A stretch of 64,000 nt of DNA from Aphanothece hegewaldii CCALA 016 (GCF_003007785.1 NZ_PXOH01000008.1:1-64000), one strand, 5' to 3'; shown: positions 43,827 through 52,835, numbered from the stretch's first letter. The notes: generated from the sequence alone by a model not told the origin. Made by a program: numbers and translations.

Positions 43827-44587
43827 TGGCTATTGAGTGAAGAAACTACTGGCAATACTATCTCAATCTGTGTCAGATAATTTGGTTCTAGTTCTGCTGT
43901 TAATTCTTTTAAAATAATTTTTCCTTTCATCATTGTTATTAATTTATGTGATAAACAAAATTTTAGGTTAAGTGAATAATCTACAGATGAAGCTTTTAAA
44001 TTATTCTTTTGTTTCCATTCGTCTAGAGGACATTCTAAATTAATTTGAATAATTCCTAATGAAGAATTTCGCTCACCAATCGCTAAAATTTGAATTGTCC
44101 CTTTTTCTTGAACATTAATCACGCCATCAATGAGGAGGAAAAGTACAAATAAAAGACGTTGCTCATCAGCAACAAAATATAAGTCTGTGGCAAGAGTTAG
44201 TATGTCTAATCTTAAATTACGATTGGCAGCTTGTAAATAAATCAGTTGATACAAATCCCCAAAAAGTTTTTGAATGGAAATCTTTTCTAAATGTAAGGGA
44301 AGTGTTCCTGATTCAATTTTAGAAATTTTTATAATATCATCAATAATTTTTAGAAATTTTTGTGCAGCTTGGTAAGCTTGAGCAATACATTCTCGTTCTT
44401 CGATTGGATTTTCACACAAATCAGATAAAATTAATTGATGTAATCCCATTAAACTCGCCAAAGGTGAGCGTAATTCATGAGCAATTCGTCCCAAAAACCC
44501 TGTTTTTATTTGATTAATATGTCTCAGTATTTCGCATTGAATTTTAGTTTCTTCTAGTTCGGCTTTTAAGGAATCTATTTCATTCAT
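43823..44587 (-). CDS. Histidine-kinase-like protein with degraded ATPase domain
   Basis: A 254-residue protein. A short coiled coil (1-28) is followed by a typical HisKA dimerisation domain with the phospho-acceptor His37 in GRIAHELRSPLASLMGLHQL. The region that should be the ATPase domain (about 120-250) has no recognisable N box (Asn), no DxGxG and no GTGLG. It is therefore unlikely to bind ATP and may serve as a dimerising phosphotransfer or decoy protein. It is the last gene of the tic22-prmC-tsaC cluster. Confidence 0.7.
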   Translation of the reverse strand: MNEIDSLKAELEETKIQCEILRHINQIKTGFLGRIAHELRSPLASLMGLHQLILSDLCENPIEERECIAQAYQAAQKFLKIIDDIIKISKIESGTLPLHLEKISIQKLFGDLYQLIYLQAANRNLRLDILTLATDLYFVADEQRLLFVLFLLIDGVINVQEKGTIQILAIGERNSSLGIIQINLECPLDEWKQKNNLKASSVDYSLNLKFCLSHKLITMMKGKIILKELTAELEPNYLTQIEIVLPVVSSLNSH

Positions 44588-44609
44588 AAAATCGGGATAT
44601 TATTTTCTT

Positions 44610-45194
44610 TTATCCTTCTAGTTTAATCCCACCTTGTCGCAGAATCTCCCATCCCTGTTGAGTCCATTTAGCTACTGTTGAAGGAAGACCGCTACCAAGA
44701 TAAACTTCTTGTGGTGCATCTAAAATAAATACATCTGAAAAAGTCTGAACAATGTCTGTTGGAGTAAATAAAGGTTCTTCTCCTGATAGATTAGCGCTCG
44801 TTGTTGCAAGAGGTCCCGTTTGTGAAAGCAGTTTTAGAGCAAGCTGATGATGAGGAACTCTAATACCAATTGTAGACGGATCAAGAGGATTCATCACAGA
44901 TGGGACTTTTTTTGAAGCGGGTAAAACGAGAGTAAGTTGACCTGGCCAATGTTGTTGTGTGATTTGTTGCCAAATTTTTTTTTCTTTCTCTGTTCCGGTA
45001 ACATACGGCCATAAATCTTCGCCTAGTGATCCCATGAGAATTAAGGGTTTATCAGGGGGTCGTTTTTTTGCAGCAAAAATTAGATCACAATAGGTCGGTA
45101 AAGTGGCTAAAGCAGGTACTGTATCGGTGGGAAAACTAATTACTTTACCCTCTTTAGCATGATTAATTATTTCTGTTGAGGAAACTATAGGCAT
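44610..45194 (-). CDS. tsaC: L-threonylcarbamoyladenylate synthase (Sua5/YrdC/TsaC)
   Basis: A 194-residue single-domain YrdC-type protein. The binding stretch is ISFPTDTVPALATLPT, and KKRPPDKPLILM, WPGQLTLVLPASK and TSANLSGEEP all match the family. It makes threonylcarbamoyl-AMP for the t6A37 modification of ANN-decoding tRNAs. Some members are named YciO instead, so the symbol is a best estimate. It follows prmC by 7 bp, as part of a translation-linked operon. Confidence 0.85.
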   Translation of the reverse strand: MPIVSSTEIINHAKEGKVISFPTDTVPALATLPTYCDLIFAAKKRPPDKPLILMGSLGEDLWPYVTGTEKEKKIWQQITQQHWPGQLTLVLPASKKVPSVMNPLDPSTIGIRVPHHQLALKLLSQTGPLATTSANLSGEEPLFTPTDIVQTFSDVFILDAPQEVYLGSGLPSTVAKWTQQGWEILRQGGIKLEG

Positions 45195-45201
45195 ATTTTT
45201 C

Positions 45202-46143
45202 TTAGCGTCGATAAGCTAAAACAAACCGATCAAATCCTGCTAAATCATTAATAATTTGAATATTACAATAATTTCCTTGTTCTTCTAAAAGTCTCATAAC
45301 TTGTTCTCCTTGTCCTGCCATCATTTCAATGAGCCAGATCCCCCCAGAATGCAGATAGTCGGGCGCACTTTGCACTAAATAACGAATTGCATCTAAGCCA
45401 TCTTCTCCACCGTCTAGGGCGATTTTAGGTTCATAAGCCGCGACTTCTGGCTGTAGGGTGGGTATAATTTGGGAAGGAATATAAGGTGGGTTAGAAATCA
45501 TCCCACTAATTTGACGGGGCGTACAAGCCCCGCACGCAGGTGGCGGGGACAGCCCCTCACCTTTAAATGCTTCTAAAGGTGTCCACCACGAACCTTGTAA
45601 TAACTGTATTCGTTCGGCAAATCCTAAACGATTTATATTTTCTTGCGCGATCGCTATGGCTTCTGAACTTGTATCCGTAGCATATATTTTAGCTTTTGTC
45701 AAGGATTCGGCTAAAGCAATGGCGATCGCACCGCTTCCCGTACCGAGATCGACCCAAATTCCTGTACTTAAATCTAATGAGCTATTTTGAACCGCTTTGA
45801 GGGCGTTATCAATGATTAATTCAGTTTCAGGACGGGGAATGAGAACAGCAGGAGAGACGTTTAAAAGATATGAGCGCCAATGGGTTTGACCAATGAGATA
45901 TTGTAGTGGAATACGGTTTTGTGTCCGTTTACGCCAAAGTTGGGTGAGTTGATCTAAATCATATTTTAAAAAAATTTGCGATCGCTGTTTAAATGATTCT
46001 AGCCGCAAAGCGAGGCTATCTAAATCAGTCACTTCGATTAATAGCCAGTCAACTTCTTTAACTGAAATCGAAGCCGCGATCGCTTGTTGTTTAGCTTGCT
46101 CTCGCCACAAACTAAGGTCTTTTCCTGAACAACTAAAAGACAC
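45202..46143 (-). CDS. prmC: Release factor glutamine methyltransferase PrmC with a repeat-encoded insert
   Basis: A 313-residue enzyme that methylates the GGQ glutamine of RF1 and RF2. An N-terminal helical domain is followed by the SAM fold (VDLGTGSGAIAIAL, 131-144) and the catalytic NPPY (218-221, in SNPPYIPSQ). Residues 196-210 (EGLSPPPACGACTPR) interrupt the expected KGQ-ISG-MISNPPY sequence and are encoded by a 45-bp core of the composite repeat family. The frame is kept. The start is GTG. It lies 5 bp after the Tic22-like gene. Whether activity survives is unknown, but the insert sits in a loop before the catalytic motif. Confidence 0.92.
   Translation of the reverse strand: MSFSCSGKDLSLWREQAKQQAIAASISVKEVDWLLIEVTDLDSLALRLESFKQRSQIFLKYDLDQLTQLWRKRTQNRIPLQYLIGQTHWRSYLLNVSPAVLIPRPETELIIDNALKAVQNSSLDLSTGIWVDLGTGSGAIAIALAESLTKAKIYATDTSSEAIAIAQENINRLGFAERIQLLQGSWWTPLEAFKGEGLSPPPACGACTPRQISGMISNPPYIPSQIIPTLQPEVAAYEPKIALDGGEDGLDAIRYLVQSAPDYLHSGGIWLIEMMAGQGEQVMRLLEEQGNYCNIQIINDLAGFDRFVLAYRR
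45515..45559 (-). repeat. Repeat core inserted in frame in prmC
   Basis: 45 bp beginning CGGGGCGTACAAG and ending ACAGCCCCTCA, matching both ends of the 46-bp cores of copies A, B and C while the middle differs. It contains its own GC-rich inverted arms (GGGGC...GCCCC). The length is a multiple of three and the reading passes through without a stop. Confidence 0.88.
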
Positions 46144-46148
46144 TGGGA

Positions 46149-46928
46149 TTATTTTTTCGGACTGGGTTGAGTGGTGGGACGATTTTGAGCGGGTTGAGGA
46201 GTGCTAGGGGCACTTTGTCGCGCAAAACGGATCGCCTCTTCTGAAGGAACTAACATAATTCGTGTTAGTGCCTCATCATTGCTTTGCTGGAGAGTTGCGA
46301 TCACGCTTTCTAGAGGAACCACGTCAATTTTAACGGTTGAAGCTAGATCAGGTTTTTCTTTCTTAAAACGTTCTACCATTTCATTTAAAACTGATTTTTC
46401 AAAAAAGAACGGGATAATTTCTTGATTATTTTGATTAATTGTCAGATAACCGCCCTCTTTTCCTGCTTTAGCCACAAATAGAGGGACACCCCCTTTATAT
46501 TCTTCACCACTAGCGGTTAAAACCTGCTTTGCTCCTTCTACCTCAGCCGGAGAGGGAACATAACTGATCATCAGTCCATCTGGCTGTTTTTGGGTATTTT
46601 GTAGTTTATAAACTTGAGCTAAAGAAACGGTTTGAATTTTGACTTTACTAGCGACATCTGGCTGATCTTTTTGCAGTTTTTGATAAAAATTTTGTGCGTC
46701 TTGCTGACTGATAAAGATACCAGCGACTTTCTTATTATCTTGACCGACAGCGACTAGAGGAATACCTTTATCATCGGCGATCGCAAATACTGGGACAGTC
46801 TGTAGGGTTTTAACAACTTGGTCTTCTGGTAATGCTAATGCTTTTAAACCTGTTCCGAGAAAAGAAGTCAGCAATGCTCCGCCAACTAAGCTACCGATCG
46901 CCGTCCAACGGACAAATGATTTCATCAT
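46149..46928 (-). CDS. Tic22-family protein
   Basis: A 259-residue protein with a signal peptide (VRWTAIGSLVGGALLTSFLGTGLKALA) and two repeated Tic22-like halves (VFAIADDKGIPLVAVG...GIFISQQDAQNFYQKLQKDQPDVASKVKIQTVSL and PLFVAKAGKEGGYLTI...VERFKKEKPDLASTVKIDVVPL). Cyanobacterial relatives sit in the periplasm or thylakoid lumen and help outer-membrane protein biogenesis; the plastid homologue is part of the import machinery. A Pro/Thr/Gln-rich tail ends the protein. I chose the ATG at 46928, preceded by GAGG about 8 nt away. It leads the prmC-tsaC cluster. Confidence 0.85.
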   Translation of the reverse strand: MMKSFVRWTAIGSLVGGALLTSFLGTGLKALALPEDQVVKTLQTVPVFAIADDKGIPLVAVGQDNKKVAGIFISQQDAQNFYQKLQKDQPDVASKVKIQTVSLAQVYKLQNTQKQPDGLMISYVPSPAEVEGAKQVLTASGEEYKGGVPLFVAKAGKEGGYLTINQNNQEIIPFFFEKSVLNEMVERFKKEKPDLASTVKIDVVPLESVIATLQQSNDEALTRIMLVPSEEAIRFARQSAPSTPQPAQNRPTTQPSPKK

Positions 46929-47166
46929 AATCAACCTCAAGTTTAAGTTTTGACTAATAGATTTTCCTTTTAAAGGTTTACTCACGTTTAATTTAGCTAT
47001 TTATTTGGCGGTGTTCTATTTGTGACTGTCTAAAACAATCTAGAGTTTCTTATTTTCCGACTACTGTTAGTTGAGACAGTTAACATCTTATTAACTGCTG
47101 GGTAATATTTGGCCATGATACACGATCAATGTTAATTCGGCAGACCTGCTCGACTCCCTAAAAAAC

Positions 47167-47191
47167 AAAAGCCTTATCTGACAAGGCTTTT
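47167..47191 (-). terminator. Terminator after tRNA-Pro
   Basis: The arms AAAAGCCTT (47167-47175) and AAGGCTTTT (47183-47191) with a 7-nt loop. On the minus strand the hairpin is followed by GTTTTTT. It lies 30 bp downstream of the tRNA. Confidence 0.85.
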
Positions 47192-47220
47192 AGCTGTTTT
47201 CTAAATATTATATTTTTAAT

Positions 47221-47293
47221 CGGGATGACAGGATTCGAACCTGCGGCCCTTGCATCCCAAATGCAATGCGCTACCAAGCTGCGCTACATCCCG
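47221..47293 (-). tRNA. tRNA-Pro (UGG)
   Basis: Read on the minus strand, the cloverleaf has acceptor CGGGATG/CATCCCG, D-stem GCGC, anticodon stem TTGCA/TGCAA with loop TTTGGGA (anticodon TGG), and a T-arm with TTCGAAT. The 3' CCA is not encoded. The first 10 nt are also the 3' end of the HNH gene, whose stop codon is the TAG at tRNA positions 8-10. Confidence 0.95.
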
Positions 47294-47652
47294 TTGCCCC
47301 AGTGTTCTATTCTATGACAATTTGCACACAAAATTACACATTTTTCAATTTCTTTTTTTATTTTAGTGAGAGATGCGCCTCTAGATACTAAATCTGCTAC
47401 TGCAAAATCTTTTTCATTTGGGTTGAGATGATGAAAATCCAGAGCACGATAATCGGAAAAACCGCACTTGGAGCAATACACTGTTTTTTTGTAGTCAGAT
47501 AACCAAGAATACAATTTTTGTCTACGCTGATTTTGTCTCGATTGTTTACAGGAGCGACACTTTAAGCGTCGATAAGCCTTACCTTTGACAATAGAGGCTA
47601 CTTCAAAGTTTTGTTCATCTTGCTCAGTTTGACAGTATTTACAAAACATCAT
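47284..47652 (-). CDS. HNH nuclease-like protein with zinc ribbons
   Basis: About 122 residues. Four CxxC pairs (CKYC, CRSC, CSKC, CANC) frame the HNH core DFHHLNPNEK...CVILCANCHRIEH, the pattern of small HNH endonucleases common in phages and cyanobacteria. The preferred start is ATG 47652; an upstream in-frame ATG at 47691 directly follows the stop of the acetyltransferase gene. Its stop lies inside tRNA-Pro, so the gene runs into the tRNA by 10 nt. Whether it is a homing-type nuclease is unproven. Confidence 0.75.
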   Translation of the reverse strand: MMFCKYCQTEQDEQNFEVASIVKGKAYRRLKCRSCKQSRQNQRRQKLYSWLSDYKKTVYCSKCGFSDYRALDFHHLNPNEKDFAVADLVSRGASLTKIKKEIEKCVILCANCHRIEHWGNGM

Positions 47653-47691
47653 TTGCTGTAACAATCGAAACAACCATAGCGATCGTTTCAT

Positions 47692-48216
47692 TTAATCAGG
47701 ATACCAAAACATCCCCTTGATCCCTTCTGGATCGAGCATAAAACCCAAACGACGGTAAAAATCAATGACTTGAGGATCGGCAAACAGAGTAATGTTACTG
47801 ATATCCTCACTTCGTAATTTTTTGATCATGTATTTCATCAGCAGTTTTCCCAGTCCTTTTTTTTGATAGGAGGGATGAACGACTACATCCCAAATCGTCG
47901 CATTAAAAGCATGATCGGATGTAGCACGAGCAAAACCGATGAGTCTTCGTCGGTTACCCCGTATTTCCCACATCGAGCCGACGAGGAAGCTAAAATCGAG
48001 CGCTTTTTTCACTTTACGCAAAGGACGACGCGCCCATCCTACTGAGTCACAAAGTTCTTCTAACTCGTAGAGATCGATGTCTCTGTCGGTGCTGAAAACA
48101 ATCTGAGATTGCCCTGAGCCATCTTTGGAGACTTCGACCAGTTCGCCGGGGAACTGTGGGTATTGGGAGGTAGTCGCGGGAGTCGTGTTATTAAACAATC
48201 TTTTCCAAAAAACCAT
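47692..48216 (-). CDS. GNAT acetyltransferase, Ycf52/NSI-like
   Basis: A 174-residue protein. A variable N-terminal region is followed by the acetyltransferase core ([70 protein letters not shown]). It resembles the plastid-encoded Ycf52 and plant NSI/GNAT2, which acetylate thylakoid proteins and affect state transitions. The acetyl-CoA loop QKKGLGK is intact. A related, smaller GNAT lies at 43.4 kb. The HNH frame begins within one base of its stop. Confidence 0.85.
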   Translation of the reverse strand: MVFWKRLFNNTTPATTSQYPQFPGELVEVSKDGSGQSQIVFSTDRDIDLYELEELCDSVGWARRPLRKVKKALDFSFLVGSMWEIRGNRRRLIGFARATSDHAFNATIWDVVVHPSYQKKGLGKLLMKYMIKKLRSEDISNITLFADPQVIDFYRRLGFMLDPEGIKGMFWYPD

Positions 48217-48362
48217 GCCACAAGGCTTAGTCTTGATGTTGCCTTTAATCTATACTGAATTTAACAGGTTCTTTTGATCTAGAGTGTTATTTATAGAAAA
48301 AAATTTAACCTATTGTTTATTCTACAGACTAAATGGATTCTTCTTTGGGATAGCATAAAAAT

Positions 48363-49229
48363 ATGCCGACCATAGACATTAAAGGGATGCCCCATACTTA
48401 TGAGCTACTCCCGTCCTCTTCTCCTTCATCTCGCCCTGTATTAGTTTTTATTCATGGCTGGTTACTAAGTCGCCATTACTGGAAACCAATAGCCGAGCGT
48501 CTCTCGCTAAATTACCCCTGTCTACTTTATGATTTACGGGGGTTTGGTGAGTCTGTCCCGTTGAGTCCAGTAGATTTGCCCATATCTAGCTATAGTTTAG
48601 CGGCTTATGCCAATGATTTAAAAATCTTATTAAATAAATTAGATATTCATCAGGTTTGGTTAATTGGTCATTCCCTCGGCGGTAGTATCGCTTTATGGGG
48701 GGCGGATGCTAGTCCAGAACAAGTTAAAGGGGTGATTTGTCTAAACTCTGGAGGTGGAATTTATCTTAAAGAAGAGTTTGAACGATTTCGCTCAGTTGGC
48801 ATACGAATTGTTAAGCAACGTCCTCTCTGGTTATCTTCTGTGCCTTTAATTGATCTGTTATTTGCCCGTATGATGGTCAAAAAGCCTTTACCTCGCCAAT
48901 GGGGTAAACAGCGTCTGATTGATTTTTTTAAAGCCGATCAAGCTGCCGCTTTAGGCTCTTTGCTAGAATCAACGACTGAAGCTGAAGTTCATTTACTTCC
49001 TCAAGTGGTGGCTCGTCTGCAACAGCCTGTCTATTTTCTCGCTGGACAAAATGATCAAGTTATGGAATTACAATATATTCATCATCTCGCCAGTTTTCAC
49101 CGACTTTTTCAGTCTCATGGGGGAAATGTTCAAGAAATTCCCAATTGTGGCCATATGGCGATGCTCGAGCAGCCTGATTTTGTGGAAGACAAAATTACCC
49201 AAATTTTAGAGCAGTACGTCAATGGTTGA
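48363..49229 (+). CDS. Alpha/beta hydrolase
   Basis: A 288-residue alpha/beta-hydrolase fold with oxyanion HGW (31-33), nucleophile Ser104 in GHSLGGS, an acid in GQNDQVM and a catalytic His in NCGHMAMLEQ. It has no signal peptide. Such cytoplasmic hydrolases cleave esters, haloalkanes or lactones; the substrate cannot be given. It is a monocistronic unit. Confidence 0.85.
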   Translation: MPTIDIKGMPHTYELLPSSSPSSRPVLVFIHGWLLSRHYWKPIAERLSLNYPCLLYDLRGFGESVPLSPVDLPISSYSLAAYANDLKILLNKLDIHQVWLIGHSLGGSIALWGADASPEQVKGVICLNSGGGIYLKEEFERFRSVGIRIVKQRPLWLSSVPLIDLLFARMMVKKPLPRQWGKQRLIDFFKADQAAALGSLLESTTEAEVHLLPQVVARLQQPVYFLAGQNDQVMELQYIHHLASFHRLFQSHGGNVQEIPNCGHMAMLEQPDFVEDKITQILEQYVNG

Positions 49230-49530
49230 TCTCCGTACCCCCAAACCCTATTTACGACTGTTAATCGCTGAAAATTTATGCGACAATAGAGAGTAAAATT
49301 GATTACAATTGTTCTACTACTAAAGTCTAAAATTGCTATTTTTTCTTAGTTCTAACAAATTCTTTTTATCCATGTCTCCAAAGTTGCGATACACTTTCGT
49401 CAATCGACTATAACGGTTAATACCATTCATTTTTGTTTCGTTTTAGGAATTTTCCGTCCTGCCGTTGAGTAAGGTTAATGTTATTCCCCGTGCTTGAAGT
49501 AAGACAAAATTATTGGCTTAGGAGAAACCC
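49230..49530. other. Intergenic leader region
   Basis: About 300 bp between the hydrolase and the DUF6679-like gene. The 3' end has a good ribosome site, AGGAG, about 7 nt before the ATG at 49531. No RNA gene or long inverted repeat is visible. Confidence 0.5.
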
Positions 49531-49842
49531 ATGTTACACCGCAAGATTTATCAATTATGTACAGAAGGTCGTGAAGTGAGCGTTTTCTTGCGGGATCAAC
49601 AACGCTGGATCGATAATGCGATTATTCTTTCCTTAGAAGGCGATTTAGTGACGATTCGTTATGAAACTGAAGAAGACGATGAGATCTCTTCATGGGAAGA
49701 AATGGTACGTTTAGAAAGTATTGGCTCTATTAGCACAAAACTAGCCTCTGTGTCAAGAGTTAGCTCAGATATTCTGATTTCTGATGATTGTCCCGAAGCC
49801 GAGCAAATTTATCCTCATTTTCCAGATTCTAATCTTGATTAG
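49531..49842 (+). CDS. Cyanobacterial DUF6679-like small protein
   Basis: A 103-residue acidic soluble protein (HRKIYQLCTEGREVSVFLRDQQRWIDNAIILSLEGDLVTIRYETEEDDEISSWEEMVRLESIGSIS). It is highly characteristic of a protein family conserved across cyanobacteria, which I recall as DUF6679. The first part looks like an Sm/SH3-like barrel, suggestive of nucleic-acid or protein binding. The start is supported by AGGAG. The function is unknown. Confidence 0.75.
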   Translation: MLHRKIYQLCTEGREVSVFLRDQQRWIDNAIILSLEGDLVTIRYETEEDDEISSWEEMVRLESIGSISTKLASVSRVSSDILISDDCPEAEQIYPHFPDSNLD

Positions 49843-50059
49843 AAATTACTTGAGCCGCATTTTCTTGACTTATTGTTCAAAATATGTTATGAGATACAAC
49901 AAGATTACATGGCTGTAAGTTTGAAACTGTAGACGCGAACAGAGGATCGGCGATCAATTGACAATGACCCAGATAACCGTAAATCTTGTAGTCCTTTGCT
50001 GTCGCCGACAAGTTCGCTGCTATGAGATAAACCCGATCGCGGGTGTCATATTTCTGAAA

Positions 50060-50857
50060 CTAAATTAATAAATTTGCCACATCTCCTTTAATCTTTAAGG
50101 AATTTTTCAAGTGTTGATTTGTTTCTTCAAGACTGTTATCTTCTAAAGGATTTACAACTTTAACGGGACTAACTTTAGCGCGATAGAGAAGTTTTTCACC
50201 CTGACGATAACCAAGATAACGCACTTGAACGGGATCGCCTGGAGAAAGCGCGGCACCTTCGATGATTTGATGTATTTGGGGATCATAGGAGGTATGTTCT
50301 GCTACGATCCCAATAGGTTCGATGCCCCAACGTTTGAGCAGTTCCATGATAGGTTTAAGCAAAGGCAGAATTTTAATAGCACTGAGTTGAGGATTTTTTT
50401 TAGCTGCGGCTTCGGCTGTTGGCCATTGTAAGATTAAAGGTTCAATAACGGATAAACTCGATTGTTGAAATTCTTGGGTAAGTTCTTCTTTTTGTTGTTC
50501 GTGTTGTTTTTGTAAACGTTGATATTCTAGCTTAATCAGGTCTAATTCTCTGGTTCTTTCTTCTAAGGACGCAAGTGTTGTATCTTCGACAGGCATTAAA
50601 TCAGGGCAAAAGACAGCTAATAAAGAAGTTACAGGAACTTTGAGAACATCAGAGAGTTTAAGGAGAATTTCTACAGGCATTTTTGGTAATAAACCATATT
50701 CTAAACGAATAAGTTGCCATTGAGAGATCCCCGATAAACGACTGAGTTCTCTGATATCTGCAATATTAACTTGTTCCATCAAGTATTGCAGTTGACGACA
50801 GTTGTTTCGATAAATATCATCTTTCATCGCAGTGAAGCCTAATCTATTACTCGTCAT
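50060..50857 (-). CDS. HTH protein fused to a GrpE-like domain
   Basis: A 265-residue protein. An XRE-like helix-turn-helix lies at about 20-75 (LMEQVNIADIRELSRLSGISQWQLIRLEYGLLPKMPVEILLKLSDVLKV). A coiled coil (90-130) follows, then a GrpE-like region (about 150-245: IEPLILQWPTAEAAAKKN, YDPQIHQIIEGAALSPGDPVQVRYLGYRQGEKLLYRAKVSP). The last stretch resembles the DnaK-contacting head of GrpE. It could link transcription control to chaperone activity. An alternative start is ATG 50827. Confidence 0.75.
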   Translation of the reverse strand: MTSNRLGFTAMKDDIYRNNCRQLQYLMEQVNIADIRELSRLSGISQWQLIRLEYGLLPKMPVEILLKLSDVLKVPVTSLLAVFCPDLMPVEDTTLASLEERTRELDLIKLEYQRLQKQHEQQKEELTQEFQQSSLSVIEPLILQWPTAEAAAKKNPQLSAIKILPLLKPIMELLKRWGIEPIGIVAEHTSYDPQIHQIIEGAALSPGDPVQVRYLGYRQGEKLLYRAKVSPVKVVNPLEDNSLEETNQHLKNSLKIKGDVANLLI

Positions 50858-51072
50858 TGTCTAACTTGATGCAATACCTTAGACAGATTTAATAAGAAAT
50901 TTAACATTATCAACAGACTCGCAACTAAAAATTCCTGTTAGATTGGTTCAAAGATGTCATTAGTAAACAAAGTAACGTTTTTGGTTTTACTGGATACTGT
51001 AGATGACAGAAATGGTTCTACTTTTTCTTTCGTCATCATAACTGAGTCTCAATTAGTGAATCGTTGATAACA

Positions 51073-52653
51073 ATGAACTTATCAAATTTTCCTTGGTTAA
51101 CCACCATCATTCTCTTTCCCATTATCGCGTCTTTGTTCATTCCCTTTATTCCAGACAAAGACGGTAAAACCCTAAGATGGTATGCTCTAATTATTGGCTT
51201 GATTGACTTTGCCTTTATTGTCTATGCTTTCTACACAGGATATGATCTCAACAACCCAGATTTACAATTAGTTGAAAGTTATTCTTGGATTCCACAACTA
51301 GACTTAAAATGGTCAGTTGGGGTTGATGGTTTATCGATGCCATTAGTCCTGTTGACGGGTTTTATTACCACTTTGGCGATTTTAGCGGCTTGGCCAGTAA
51401 CTTTCAAGCCAAGACTATTTTATTTTCTCATGCTGGCGATGTATGGGGGACAGATTGCTGTATTCGCCGTACAGGATATGTTACTCTTTTTCCTTGTATG
51501 GGAATTAGAATTAGTCCCAGTTTATCTAATCCTATCGATTTGGGGCGGAAAACGCCGTTTATACGCAGCTACTAAGTTTATTCTGTATACTGCGGGCGGT
51601 TCTTTGTTTATTCTCGTTGCAGCTTTAACGATGGCATTCTATGGTAATAATGTCACGTTTGATATGACGGCGATCGCGCTTAAAGATTTCCCGCTTAAGC
51701 TACAATTATTCCTCTATGCTGGCTTTTTAATTGCCTATGGGGTTAAGTTGCCGATTTTTCCGCTACATACTTGGCTACCCGATGCACATGGTGAAGCGAC
51801 AGCCCCAGCACATATGTTACTGGCTGGTATCCTTCTCAAAATGGGCGGCTATGCCCTCCTACGCATGAATGCAGGGATGTTACCCGATGCTCATGCGGTT
51901 TTTGCCCCGGTGTTGGTTATCTTGGGTGTAGTCAATATTATTTATGCTGCGTTGACTTCGTTTGCCCAAAGGAACCTCAAGCGGAAGATTGCTTATTCTT
52001 CAATTTCGCACATGGGTTTTGTTTTAATTGGGTTAGCCTCTTTTACCACATTGGGGACGAGTGGGGCGATGCTACAGATGATTTCTCATGGACTCATCGG
52101 GGCGAGTTTGTTCTTTATGGTGGGTTGTACATACGATCGCACTCATACTCTGATGTTAGACGAAATGGGTGGCGTAGGACAGAAGATGAAAAAAGTCTTC
52201 GCCATGTGGACAACTTGTTCCCTTGCTTCTCTGGCATTACCTGGAATGAGTGGATTTGTCGCGGAATTAATGGTATTTATTGGTTTTGCCACCAGTGATG
52301 CCTATAATCCTACGTTTCGTGTGATTGTGGTCTTTCTAGCTGCGGTTGGTGTAATTCTAACGCCGATTTATTTACTGTCGATGTTGCGCGAAATGTTATT
52401 CGGGCCAGAAAATAAAGCATTAGAAGAACATCAGCACTTAATTGATGCGGAACCTAGAGAGATTTTTGTGATTGCTTGTCTGTTAGTTCCGATTATTGGG
52501 ATTGGTTGCTATCCTAAGATCGTAACTCAGATTTATGATCCAACCATTGGCGCATTAACTGCCAGGTTGCGTCAAGCTGTTCCCAGTTTAGTCGAAACCG
52601 CGTTTAATCCAACAAATTCTCTTGCTTTAAAAGCCCCTGAAATTGGGGAATAA
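51073..52653 (+). CDS. ndhD1: NAD(P)H-quinone oxidoreductase chain 4 (NdhD1)
   Basis: A 526-residue proton-pumping subunit of NDH-1 with about 14 helices. Signatures include [77 protein letters not shown] and [18 protein letters not shown]. The start is ATG 51073; a TTG nine bases upstream is less likely. It is a D1-type subunit for respiration and cyclic electron flow. It is single and about 29 kb from ndhF1. Confidence 0.95.
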   Translation: MNLSNFPWLTTIILFPIIASLFIPFIPDKDGKTLRWYALIIGLIDFAFIVYAFYTGYDLNNPDLQLVESYSWIPQLDLKWSVGVDGLSMPLVLLTGFITTLAILAAWPVTFKPRLFYFLMLAMYGGQIAVFAVQDMLLFFLVWELELVPVYLILSIWGGKRRLYAATKFILYTAGGSLFILVAALTMAFYGNNVTFDMTAIALKDFPLKLQLFLYAGFLIAYGVKLPIFPLHTWLPDAHGEATAPAHMLLAGILLKMGGYALLRMNAGMLPDAHAVFAPVLVILGVVNIIYAALTSFAQRNLKRKIAYSSISHMGFVLIGLASFTTLGTSGAMLQMISHGLIGASLFFMVGCTYDRTHTLMLDEMGGVGQKMKKVFAMWTTCSLASLALPGMSGFVAELMVFIGFATSDAYNPTFRVIVVFLAAVGVILTPIYLLSMLREMLFGPENKALEEHQHLIDAEPREIFVIACLLVPIIGIGCYPKIVTQIYDPTIGALTARLRQAVPSLVETAFNPTNSLALKAPEIGE

Positions 52654-52673
52654 TCGGGGTTTTAATCGCGTTT

Positions 52674-52700
52674 TTTGGGCTTAGAAACCAAGCCCCTACA
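52674..52700 (+). repeat. GGTTTGG-type repeat after ndhD1
   Basis: TTGGGCTTAGAAACCAAGCCCCTACA resembles the family with GGGCTT...AAGCCC arms. It forms an inverted pair with the next copy, 20 bp away, making a larger foldback at the end of ndhD1. Confidence 0.75.
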
Positions 52701-52720
52701 CACTAAAAAAAATTATGTTT

Positions 52721-52749
52721 TTGTAGGGGTTTGGTTGTCAAACCCTTTT
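52721..52749 (-). repeat. GGTTTGG repeat in inverse orientation
   Basis: TTGTAGGGGTTTGG followed by TTGTCAAACCCTTTT. The T-run after the CAAACCC arm makes it a plausible terminator for ndhD1 on the plus strand. Confidence 0.8.
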
Positions 52750-52835
52750 TAATGATATTTTTGTGTGCTTAATAGTAAAACTATATGCGATGCCGTCGGC
52801 ACGCTTTGCGATCGTATCTTCTCAATTTAGTATAA

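Noticed and set aside
19916..52653. Separation of ndhF1 and ndhD1 by about 29 kb as evidence of an inversion
   Set aside because: These two genes are also unlinked in other cyanobacteria, so the distance alone is not evidence of rearrangement.
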